Shown one piece after another: positions 50,750 through 60,263 of a stretch of 64,000 nucleotides of DNA. Origin of the DNA: Bin80 sp965203305 (GTDB lineage: Bacteria > Bacteroidota > Rhodothermia > Rhodothermales > Bin80). Each line of letters begins with the position of its first letter. The first letter of the stretch is position 1. The translations under genes and the position numbers were made by a program. The notes under the pieces are model-generated. The model saw only the letters and a list, made by a program, of their open reading frames with translations. It searched no databases and was not told the DNA's origin. Location: NCBI GenBank assembly GCA_965203305.1, contig OZ241874.1:124001-188000 (forward strand), written 5' to 3'.

Positions 50750-51496
50750 ATGAATCAAATATTACGGTTTAAAGGTCCTTCATTCAGGTGCCGAATTAGC
50801 TGGTCAGGCGTAATTGTCACGATGTTGCTTGTTGGAGCATGTGACAGTTCAAGCAACAAGCAAGAGCCCGTCCCCCTTGAGACCAAGATGGTAAAAGATA
50901 TTCCGGCAGATCCTGCTTCTGGCAGGGATCCTGCGACGGGGCGTGCAATCTCGAACAATCTGTTCACGCTGTATGATCTTGATGAAAATAAGGTCGTGGT
51001 ATCTTCATCGGTCACAGATGCCGCACAGCGTCGGGCAGATTCTACGGGCACGGTCTGGGATATAGGGTTCAGGGGGACAACCATCATCTTTAACGGGGGA
51101 GAGAGCGGCCCCGGTGAAGCCAGTGCCCAAGTACTCAAGCAACCCATGGATGAGATTGAAGATGCACCAGTCAACGGATATATCAAGGACGGCGAAAATA
51201 CTGAATGCCCAACCGTACAGACACCATCGGGGCCTGTGCCCGGAAGCAAACTTGCACTTTGCACAGGATCGGGCAACGGCTGGTACAACTATAACCAAGG
51301 GCTGATCAGTCCGATTTCCGGGCGGTCTGTCGTCCTTAAAACTGCAACCGGCAATTATGCGGTTTTGCGCATTCTGAGTTATTACAAGGGAAACCCTAAC
51401 CCTCCCAATGCGGAAGCTCCCTCTCGGCACTATACCTTTGAATTTATTGTGCAGACAGACGGGTCGCGTGACCTTCGGAATACAATTGATAATTGA
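50750..51496 (+). CDS. hmuY: HmuY-family haem-binding lipoprotein
   Basis: 248 residues. A lipobox (LLVGAC, Cys31) follows a hydrophobic stretch. The HmuY pattern is seen: TVWDIGFRGTTIIFNGGESG, then GWYNYNQGLISPISGRSVVLKT, NYAVLRILSYYKG, and FEFIVQTDG near the end. The family captures haem at the cell surface and passes it to the TonB receptor; the two genes are clearly one operon (5-bp gap). The iron-binding residues (two His in P. gingivalis) are not conserved in an obvious way, as is usual in other phyla. Confidence 0.87.
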   Translation: MNQILRFKGPSFRCRISWSGVIVTMLLVGACDSSSNKQEPVPLETKMVKDIPADPASGRDPATGRAISNNLFTLYDLDENKVVVSSSVTDAAQRRADSTGTVWDIGFRGTTIIFNGGESGPGEASAQVLKQPMDEIEDAPVNGYIKDGENTECPTVQTPSGPVPGSKLALCTGSGNGWYNYNQGLISPISGRSVVLKTATGNYAVLRILSYYKGNPNPPNAEAPSRHYTFEFIVQTDGSRDLRNTIDN

Positions 51497-51550
51497 GAGA
51501 TAATACTGTCTGTGGTATTCTCTTGATTGAGGCAGAGGGGTAGAAATTTA

Positions 51551-51598
51551 TGGGACTTATAGATCTGGTATAGTAGGACGGCTCCACCGGCAGAGCTT
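51551..51598 (-). repeat. 46-bp dispersed repeat (inverted copy of 35001)
   Basis: On the minus strand this reads AAGCTCTGCCGGTGGAGCCG followed by TCCTACTATACCAG and ATAAGTCCC, matching the copy before hemL. It lies between hmuY and the giant gene copy 2, near where the duplicated cassette begins. Confidence 0.7.
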
Positions 51599-51631
51599 AA
51601 CAGGAGATAACTTCAGTTATATAGGTGAAGA

Positions 51632-51776
51632 TTGAAAAAAAGGATTTGCAGGGAGATTGGTCATATTCACTGTTTTATGTGTATATTGGAGCATGACCAT
51701 GCCGGTTGCGGTCTGGTCACATACCCAAAACTTTTTACTAATCTGGGGTGAGTCCCCAATCAATCGAATGAAACAC
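51632..51776 (+). promoter_or_regulatory. Upstream region conserved with giant gene copy 1
   Basis: Shares A-run/ATTTGC, TCATA, ATGTGTATA, ATGA-CC, GGTC and ACATACC with 15315-15442 in the same order. It shows that the duplication carried the upstream control region as well as the gene. Confidence 0.4.
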
Positions 51777-54700
51777 ATGAAAAAATGGGGGGGGGGGGGA
51801 CAGGACTCCTTCTCCTGATCTTTCTCTTTACTACTTCCCCTGCATTTGCACAGTCAACTTGGTACATTGCAATTCATGGATCCGGTAGTGCCTGCACCCT
51901 GGCTTCACCGTGTGACCTGAATAGTGCCTTTGGTAAGTCAGAGGTGTCCGATGGTGATACATTTCTGATCCAGGTTCTCCAGGAAGGCGGGACGGTTGTA
52001 ACCGGTGCGCCTTCTGCCGCACTGAACAAGCGAGTCCTCTTTGGTACCTATGTACAGGGGAACGCGGAGGCGGTGAAAGGGACGGTGGTGTTCACGGGTA
52101 ATTTCAATGTTCAGTCAAGTGGTCAATTCAGGTTTCACGAGAAGGTTATGGTGGAATTCGAGGATATTACGGTCCGGAGTCAGTATCCTTTGGGCTGGGA
52201 GCCAGCAAAATCGGAGGAGAGATATTCCATTACGGGGAACTTCATTCAGAAGACTAATCTTCAGGTCTATCTGGATAAACTGATCGTCTCCAAGGATCTC
52301 ACAATAAAAGATGAGGATGGTGGATCCACCCTCATGATTAACCATGGGATGACCGTCAAGCGTGGGGCTACCTTGTCCATAGAGGGTTCCGTCTATATTG
52401 ACCTGCGTAATGAGGGGACTCAGAATGACTCAAAGCGTGTTCTCACCGTGGACGGCGCAATCGTCGAATCCGACGAAGCCGCTTCTGGCGGCTATCTGTT
52501 TCTGTTTAATCTCTTTCCAGATCGGACCAGGGGGGATGGGAGCAAATTCATCCCGATTAGCTCGTATGATCCTTCTGACGGGGTGGGACACACGGATTGT
52601 GTCCGCATTACGGGCAGCGGCGAGATTACCGTCCCTACCGTGTACGACGCAATGGGTACCGTCTGTGTGGACCTGAAGAAAGTTGGGGGGATCAATGTGG
52701 CGGGAAGTATTCAGGAAGGGGATGGAACTCGGCAGGCAAAAAACATCAGTACAGATCTGATTTTCCGCAATGATGTCGTTGTAGAGGGAGACATTGAGCA
52801 GTGGGGGGATTCCCGGATTGTCTTTGAAAAGACAGCGACCATCCGGGGGAATGTGGTTTTGACGGATGGCAGGAAGTCATCTCTGTATAACAGCTACACC
52901 GGAACTCCCCGCAGCACCAGTGCCCGCAAGGGGGTGCAGGATGGCAATAGCGGAGACTACAAGTGTGCCTATGTAACCCGAAGAACGGACAAGAAGCAAC
53001 GGGCAACGCACATTCCGGGGGTGCAGTTTGAAGGTGCGGCAATGATTACGGGAAATCTGGATGCAGCGTCCAACAGCCTCACAGAAACGGCCTCCCATGC
53101 CACCCAGTCCAGTACGGCATGTGCCCCGCGGGTGCTCTTCCTGGCCCCGCTTGCGCTGGACAAGGGAAGTCAGGAAATTGCACGGGTTTCTGAGATCAAG
53201 GGCAACTTGAGCGTTCGGGATGACGAAGACTTCAGTGACAAGGGACGGGTGTATCTGGATTCGGACTCGTTGAAAACCGGTGCGGTCATGCGCCGGACGG
53301 CGCACAGTGTGCGTATAGGAGGTATAATTTCTGCTAAGGGGAACACCATCGGGATGGCATATCCGTCCAAGTCCAGCATTGACGGAATGTGTACGGCAAA
53401 GGACACCGGGCTCACCTTCGGGAATCATATTGTGTTCACGGGTGCTATGGGCCGGGATATCCTTGGACAGGGTACGGAGATCATGTTGGATGCGCTGGTG
53501 GCCTTGGGGGATGTAGATGTCAAGAAGGGCCCCCTGACGGTCAAGACATTACACATTGGTCCCCGCGCCGAGCTGACGGCAACCAAGGATGTGAAGGTGA
53601 CGCAGTCGCTGATTCTTGAGGGAGAGCTGAGCGGGGAGCTGGACGAAGCCTCTACGATCAAGACACTGACCTACGGAAGCCGGAATACAGATCTTGTGAA
53701 GAAGGCTGCGCTGACCGACATGCTGGATGCGCTTGCCATCCATGTGGGGAGCGGGGAGCTCCGCCTGGACGAGGTGCACAAGACAAAGAACCTGGGGCTG
53801 TGCAGTGGCACGCTTTCGCTGGTGGATGTGGAGAGTACGACCGATTCGACCTTGCAGGTGACGGATCATATCACGGTGCAGAACGGGATGCTGGCGAAAG
53901 ATACCAATGATCCGGGGAGTGTCTCCACGGACAAGATGGCGGGGGCCCATGAAAATGACCGGTATGTGTTGACCTATATCACGCCGGGCACGCGCACGGT
54001 GACGGATGCTTTGGAATGGTTCGATCCGCGGGATGTGATCGTGAATCATGCGAAGGCAGAGATCACGGTGAACGATGATCGTTTGATCATCGGCAAACTG
54101 ACGATCACGAAGGGGAAGCTGATGGTGGACGGAATGCTGACCGTGGGGACATCTACGCTGGATCGCACCAGTGCCGCGAAGGTGGACCAGTACAGCGTAC
54201 TGGTGACGGCGGGGGAATTGCAGACGGAGGGAGAGGATGTGATGGTGTACGGGAAGGTGACCGTCAATGGAAAGAGCAAACTGATGACCGGGGGCGGCGA
54301 CCTGCAGGTCCTGGGACGGGTGATCGGAGGAGCGTATACCCACAACACTGCCCTGGTGAGCATTGCGAAGGATGCCATGATCCACCTGGGAGAGGGGACG
54401 TTGCTGCTGGGTCCGGAAGACACAAAGAAGCGCAACAACCTGCGCGACCTGACCGGATACAACACGGGGACAGACGGGAGCGGTGCAAATTCGCGCCCGG
54501 ATGTCAAGCTGACCCTGACGGGGAGTCTGACGGCGGGGATGATCAAAGTCCCGAAGGGGAGCAAGGAAACGGTGATTGATGCAAGTGCCGACAGCAAGAT
54601 GCTGCAGACGGTCGTCTTTGATGGCACGAAGACCCCGGGAACGAACAATCATAACGGACTGCTGCGAATCCTGAGTGCCACGGCGGCCGGGAAGATGCTG

Positions 54701-56941
54701 ACGATAGACACTCTGTCGGCCATGCAGGGGGCGGTGGAGACCCACAACAAGAAGGCAGTGATCACCAGGGATGTCGCCCTGAGCTCGGCCACGATCTGGC
54801 CGTACGCGGAAATGACAGAGTTCATAGGGGACCTCATGATCAGCGGGACCGGCGGGCTGAATACACAACACAATCAGGACGGTGACAAGCGGAGTGTGAT
54901 GATCCATGGAGACTTTATGCAGACGAAGGGGACCTACACCAGTTCGAATAATGCGGGGGTGCTCCTGCATCCCATGACGACGAAGACGGTGATGGGGGAC
55001 CTGATGGTGGCGGCGGATGCGTCCCGGTACGAGGGGAAAATGGCATCCGGCAATATGCCGAGTCTGATGGTGCATGGGGGCTTCCACTTTGCAAAGAACG
55101 GGAAGCTGAATGTGAAGGTGGAGTTCAAGGGGGACATGTCGCAGGAGGTAATGACCGGGGATACGACAGCCCTGCACAGTATTACGGTGAACAACGCAAA
55201 GGGACTGCTGCTGAAAAGCCATGTCATGCAGCAGAAGATGGCCACACTGACGCTCCGGCAGGGGAAGATTCACAGCATGCCGATGGACAGCATGTTTATG
55301 TGGACCGTGCAGAATGTGCAGGTGGAGCAGGAGCTCCGCGGGCGGAGTACGGCACAGGAAGGGAGCAAGTGTGGAGACAAGAACAATGAAGCATGCAAGG
55401 CCACGATCCTTCGAGGTTCCCGCCAGTCCTATGTCGGCGGCCCGGTCGCTCGGCACCTGTTGCAGGGGAATGCAGGAGCAGGCTTTGCGAGCGGGGGGTA
55501 TCTGTTCCCGGTGGGAATGGAGAAGGGAGACATGTCCCACTATCGTCCGCTCATCCTGCAGCTGCCCTCCGACCTGATTGATACCACGGCGGCGACCGTG
55601 TCTCCAGTGATGGTGCCAGACGGAGCCATGCCGGCATGGCAGAACCTCACGGTTCCGACGGCAGGGGGCAGCCTGACCCTGGATGTGCATGCGGATCTGT
55701 TCTGGAAGGTGGATCTGGGAACGGAGTCGCTGCCGACGAATACGAATCTTCGGATCGCGGCGGCGGGGCTCCAGAATGTGGCGGATGCCAGCGGACTGCG
55801 GATCGTGCAGTGGGACTGCATGTGGAAGAATCCGAAGCTGGCGGGCCGGCGTCCAGCACAGGTGGAGGCAGGCTCCTTTGCGGTGAACGGGTATATCAGC
55901 GGGGTGCTGCACCTGACACAGGAGGGGATCGGGCTGGGGAGCTGTGCGATCTTCGGGATTGCGGCGAACGGGATTGAGAATCCGATTGACCAGGCCGATC
56001 TGAGCGGAGGACGGGCAAACCTGCAGTTCATCCATAATGTGCCCCTGCCGACCCCGATCAACCTGCATCTGGGAGAGATTCAGATTCGTAGCGGAATGCA
56101 GTTCCGCAACGCGACAGCCTATCGTCCGGTAGGGGCAGGCAGTCATGAACTGAAGATCCAGCCCGTTGGCGCACCGGCCGAGCAGGCGGTCACGCAGACG
56201 CTTCCCCTAGCGCATAACAAAAACTATGTGGTGATCGCCCATGGAAGTCTGGAAGAACCCATGCTGAAGGTGCTGGAAACCCGGATGACATCGCAGGTCG
56301 CAAACCATGTGGATGTGCTGCTGGTGCACGGGTCGGCAGATCTGGGAGCAGCGCGGGTAGAGGTGCTGGATCCGATAGATCCGATGACGGTGAAAACGAC
56401 GCTGGCAGGGAACCTGATGCTGGGCGATGCCACGCGGCGCTACACTTCACTGGCTCCCTCGCAGCAGATTTTTCGGGTACAATCCACAGATCAGGAGGTG
56501 ATACAGGCCTATGAGATGGATCTGTACGGGTATGCGGACCAGACGCTGGTGCTGAACCTGTCGGGGATGAAGGAGGATCTGACGATTCTGGGGATTGACA
56601 AGAACGGGATGGTCGTCCCGACGATGGTGGTGACAGGAGTGGAAGAGAGCGCAGAGCTTCCGACGGAGTTTGCGTTGCATGGCAACTACCCGAATCCGTT
56701 CAATCCGGGAACACGGATCAAGTTTGACCTGCCGGAAAGCGCACAGGTAAGCGTACAGGTTGTGGACATGCTGGGACGGGAAGTGATGGTGTTGCCAGCG
56801 CAGGAGATGGAAGCAGGGGCGAACCGGAGCATCGAACTGCATGCCACCAGTCTGGCAAGCGGAACCTACCTGTACCGGCTGATCGCGACCGGTGCAGAGC
56901 AACGGCATGTGAAAACCGGACGCATGACCCTCGTGAAGTAA
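51777..56941 (+). CDS. Giant secreted type IX cargo protein (copy 2), G13 tract at the start
   Basis: Paralogue of the gene at 15443. The ATG at 51777 (MKKWGGG...) gives a proper positively charged signal peptide, but at 13 G it runs into a stop after 13 codons; 11 or 14 G would be in frame (~1720 aa). A second ATG at 51785, whose last G is the first base of the tract, is in frame now and gives 1718 aa starting MGGGGTGLLLLIFLF, with no basic n-region. Downstream: divergent N-terminal beta-rich part, then repeats and two DUF4397-like modules near-identical to copy 1, and a type IX sorting domain (NYPNPFNP, ending MTLVK). It lies between hmuY and the imelysin remnant. The function is unknown, probably a surface adhesin or filament. 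Confidence 0.82.
51787..51799 (+). repeat. G13 homopolymer overlapping alternative start codons
   Basis: Thirteen G directly after AAAAAAT. Tract lengths 11/14 select the ATG at 51777, 10/13 select the ATG at 51785, and 12 selects neither. The position is equivalent to the G10 tract of copy 1. Confidence 0.8.
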
Positions 56942-56973
56942 GAGAGGAACGGATGCTGTTCAGAGTGAAATGG

Positions 56974-57007
56974 AGCACCCCGGTACGCAATGACGTATCG
57001 GGGTGCT
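56974..57007 (+). terminator. Stem-loop terminator of giant gene copy 2
   Basis: AGCACCCCGGTAC and GTATCGGGGTGCT pair over an 8-base loop; the stem is identical to the terminator at 20672. Homology between the two cassettes appears to end here. Confidence 0.8.
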
Positions 57008-57563
57008 TCAGGTTTGAGATGTGAGGCAGTTGATTATCTTGGAATGGCTCTGGATTGATCACCTGTCACAATCCGGTGTACCTTTGTGCGGAAGCGCAGG
57101 AGACGATTCAGAGGACGGAAAAGGATGGGGGATGCCCGTGTGTTGAACATTAGTTATGTCGCCAATCAGGATGTAAACAGTGGTTTGAAAGGGTTTCATG
57201 TGGTTAAAATTTTGCTCTCTGGAGAGCGGGAAGTCAAGAGTATCCGTGATTTCCCAGACCGGGAATCCGCCTATCTGGCTACTGCCATCCTGACTCTCAC
57301 AGATGCGGCGGTTGGAATCGTGGATGAGGTAGGCGCGGGGAAAATACAGGAACCATTAGATGAAGGAGTCGTTCGGGAAGAATCGTGATTCAGTGGCAAC
57401 TCCAAAAACGACTTTACGGACACTATCTATTCTAAAAGCCATAAACCCACCGGACTCGGTTTAACGGACAGGCATGGTGCAGTTTTGGGTTGCTTTTCAT
57501 TCTACAAAATTGTAGCTGGCTGGGTCATGAGGCTTTCCATCTACACAGACACAGAATCGAATC

Positions 57564-58613
57564 ATGCAATCACTGGAAGACAGGCTGGATTTGGATCAGA
57601 CGCTTCGCGAGGCGGGGGAGGCTGGGCAGCATCTTCGCTGGTCGTTGTTGTGTCATCTGGGCGAGTTGATCCGGGATTTGACACAGAATGTGGAGGTTGG
57701 CTCTGCCTCTTTTTCGCAGGAACCTTCCCCTGCCTCTGTCCCGAACCTGGTTCTGGAGGAGGCTCCGCCCGCTACCCCGCCCGCAGGTGTACTTGCGCTG
57801 TCGGAATACGGAGATGAGGCTTCGCTGCAGGAGGTGCGCAGGGAAGCCTTGCAGGAGTTCACTGCGCGTTCGCTGGCGAAGGAGGATGTGGTTGCTCTGT
57901 GGCTGGATGTCGTGCCCTTCTGGGGGTATCCTCTGCTCTTGTGTGTAGCGGTCAATGTGGAGGGCTATCGGCGCATTCTGGGCTTTGCAGAGGCTTCTCT
58001 GCAAGAGAGGGATGCTGTCCACCGCCTGTTGCAGGATTTGCTGGATCGGGGGCTGTGTACGGAGCAGGGACTGCTCTGGATTACGCCGGGAACGGCCGGA
58101 CTGTCCGCCCTTCTGGCAGAGGTTCTGGGGACACGCATGCGCCATCAGCACTGTCAGGTACACAAGTGCGTTCGCGTGACCAGTCTGCTGCCGGAAGAGG
58201 AGCAGCGCGGGGTTCGGGGCACCATCCAGCGTGCCTATGCCCATCCGAATCCCCGGCAGGCACAGGATGCCCTGCGGCAGCTGCATACGGATCTGCTTCG
58301 CCGCAATCGTTCGGCAGCGCAGTGGCTGCTGCAAGATCTGGGGCAGACCCTGACGGTGTACCAGAGCGGACTGACGGCGCATCTGAGTCCCAGTTTGCGG
58401 ACTACGCGCTGCATTGCCCGGCTGGGACAGCATCTGCAGCACCGGAGCCGGGGAGTGCGCCGCTGGCTCCCGCCCCGGAGCCGACAGGCACAGATTGCCC
58501 TGCTCCTCTTGGAACGCGAACAGTATATGCGCCGATTGGCACATGCATCGGTTCTTTCTGCCTTGCGAACGGCTCTCTTTGCCAGCCGGGAGACGGTGGC
58601 AGACTTGCCATAG
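57564..58613 (+). CDS. IS256-like transposase homologue lacking catalytic residues
   Basis: A 349-residue intact frame. It follows the Mutator/IS256 plan: FTARSLAKEDVVALWLDV (first Asp, residue 115), GYRRILGFAEASLQERDAV, LLQDLLDRGL, then QHCQVHKCVRV and a final LRTTRCIARLGQHLQHRSRGV. However, the second catalytic Asp (family VSDG) is replaced by Pro in ITPGTAG, and the Glu of TTNxxE is replaced by Ala in TTRCIA. The N-terminal zinc/helical region is replaced by a Pro-rich linker. The frame has no stop, unlike the true transposase next to it, so it may be maintained as a DNA-binding or regulatory protein. The inference is from motifs only. Confidence 0.7.
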   Translation: MQSLEDRLDLDQTLREAGEAGQHLRWSLLCHLGELIRDLTQNVEVGSASFSQEPSPASVPNLVLEEAPPATPPAGVLALSEYGDEASLQEVRREALQEFTARSLAKEDVVALWLDVVPFWGYPLLLCVAVNVEGYRRILGFAEASLQERDAVHRLLQDLLDRGLCTEQGLLWITPGTAGLSALLAEVLGTRMRHQHCQVHKCVRVTSLLPEEEQRGVRGTIQRAYAHPNPRQAQDALRQLHTDLLRRNRSAAQWLLQDLGQTLTVYQSGLTAHLSPSLRTTRCIARLGQHLQHRSRGVRRWLPPRSRQAQIALLLLEREQYMRRLAHASVLSALRTALFASRETVADLP

Positions 58614-58648
58614 ACATCTTATTCATCCACCCTTCTTCTTTCCATCTT

Positions 58649-59959
58649 ATGAATACAGGAAATCTGATCAACATGGAGAGCGTGCTCTCCACGATGAAGC
58701 ATGACCATATGGTGCAGGAGTGCATCAAAAACCGGAATTATGTTGCCAAGGCGCAGGCCCCTATCCAGGCGTGCGGGCTGGCCATGGCACTGGCATGGAT
58801 TCTGGCAGAAATCGCGTACTACTGCGGGGAGCGCTGGAAGCATGACCGTCCGCATCACGGGACGTACAAGCGGAACGGGACGCGTGCGGGATCCATCTGG
58901 ATCGGGGGCGAGAAGAAACGGGTACGGATCCATCGGATCCAGAACCAAAAGACCGGGAAGACCTTTTTTCCGAAGTGTTATCGGGCGTTGCGCAAGATGG
59001 CAAGAATAGACCGGGAGCGGATTACCCGGCGGGTCTTTCGCGGGATTATAGAGCGGGATTACCGGGCGGTAGAGGATCCGCTGGGGGGTGGTCCCGGTCT
59101 GAGTGCCTCTTCCATCAGCCGGATCGCACGGGAGGAGAGTGCACAGATTCTGGAAGAGTTTACATCCAGAGACCTGTCGCAGGATCGGTATGTGGCAGTA
59201 TCCCTGGACGGCACCCAGATGTACGGATGTCACGTGATGATCTGCCTGGGATTTACCGAGCATGGCGAGGCGCATGTTTTGGGGATGACCGAGATGTCCA
59301 CGGAGAATGCAGCGGCCGTAGAAGGGCTGCTGCATCGCCTGATTGCGCGGGGATTGCGGTATGAGAACGGACTCCTGTTTGTCGTGGACGGGGCCAAGGG
59401 CATTCACAAGGCGATTCGGGATGTGTTCGGGAGATACGCCGTGATCCAGCGGTGTACCTGGCACAAGCAGGAAAATGTACTCCAGAAGGTGGAGAATGAA
59501 CAGGAACAGAAAGCGGTCCGACGTGCCTTGCGAGAAGCCTATGATCAGGATACCCATGCGGAGGCGAACCGCGCCCTGCTGAACATCTGTACCGACCTGG
59601 AGAGCAAAGGATACCACCGGGCCGCCAACAGCCTGCGAGAGGGGATGGAAGAAACGCTAACCCTGCACAGGCTCGGGATAGGCAAAGAACTGCGCAAAAA
59701 GCTGCGGACAACAAACCACATGGAGCACATGAACAGCCGGATCAAGTAGGATGTAAAGCGGATCAAACGATGGAACAACTCCAGTCAGATGCATCGGTGG
59801 ACGGGCATGTCTGTGCTGGACATTGAACCAAGACTGAAAAGGATCACGTACCAGAACCAGCTGGATGCCCTCAAACAAGCCCTCTGGGAACATGTACATC
59901 TCTCAAAACCTTTAACCCACACAGGCGTGGAACATTTGGCGAAAAGCAACCCAAACTAG
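58649..59959 (+). pseudogene. IS256-family transposase with in-frame TAG
   Basis: DDE transposase of Mutator/IS256 type. Catalytic Asp in VSLDGTQM (about residue 187), Asp in FVVDGAKG (~249) and Glu in TTNHMEHMN are all present, with RCTWHKQENVLQ before the C-terminal part. Residue 367 is TAG (59747), directly after NSRIK; reading through gives DVKRIKRWNN, HRWTGMSVLDIEPRLKRI and ends at 59959 inside the right inverted repeat (436 residues, normal family length). The missing tail includes conserved residues, so the protein is probably inactive unless the stop is suppressed. Confidence 0.82.
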
Positions 59960-60263
59960 CACCATGCCACGGACATTGTCAGGCAGTTGGATCTAAATCT
60001 GGACACCGAAATTAACGGCCAAATCACCACTGCGATTGATGCGATAAACGCAATTCCGGGAGATTTTAGGGATGCGATTACCGCCAGCAAGGCGGCAGTT
60101 GAGGCAGCCATTACAGCTGCAATCGCACGCACTCAAGGGGTCGCTGGAAAAGGCTTCTGCTGCAATTGAGGATGCACCATCTGTATGAGTAGGGTCATGT
60201 TATGCAAGAGTACACCAGTCCGGGTGCTCGCTCTTGCTTTTTGGGTGTGACGCGACAGCCCCT

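Larger units (their letters stand above)
57471..59968 (+). mobile_element. IS256-family element with two transposase-like genes
   Basis: A 2498-bp element bounded by 28-bp inverted repeats with 3 mismatches (left starts GGCATGGTGCAGTTTTGGGT, right end is its near complement). Flanks 57464-57470 and 59969-59975 are both ACGGACA, a 7-bp target duplication. It is inserted in the imelysin remnant. It holds a catalytically depleted transposase-like gene (57564) and a transposase with a nonsense codon (58649). Confidence 0.85.
57125..60188 (+). pseudogene. Imelysin (peptidase M75/IrpA-like) remnant, split by an IS256-family element
   Basis: Part 1 (57125-57463) reads LKGFHVVKILLSG and AYLATAILTLTDAAVGIVDEV, matching the imelysin GxHxxE region, with the Glu changed to Lys. 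After a TGA (57386) the same frame continues FSGNSKNDFTDTIYSK, the imelysin-like SxxTxxDIxxN region. The IS then intervenes (57471-59968). When it is removed at the 7-bp duplication the frame continues TDIVRQLDLNLDTEINGQI and AINAIPGDFRDAI to the imelysin C-terminus, with one more frame change near 60135. The N-terminal half is missing; the homology starts soon after the terminator of the giant gene. Imelysins are periplasmic iron-uptake proteins, fitting the hmuY neighbourhood. The interval shown includes the inserted element. Confidence 0.72.

Noticed and set aside
57899..58648. A 250-codon in-frame upstream extension of the IS256 transposase
   Set aside because: It overlaps the first transposase-like gene in another frame and is Cys/Gly/Ala-rich. 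The family N-terminus begins at the ATG at 58649.
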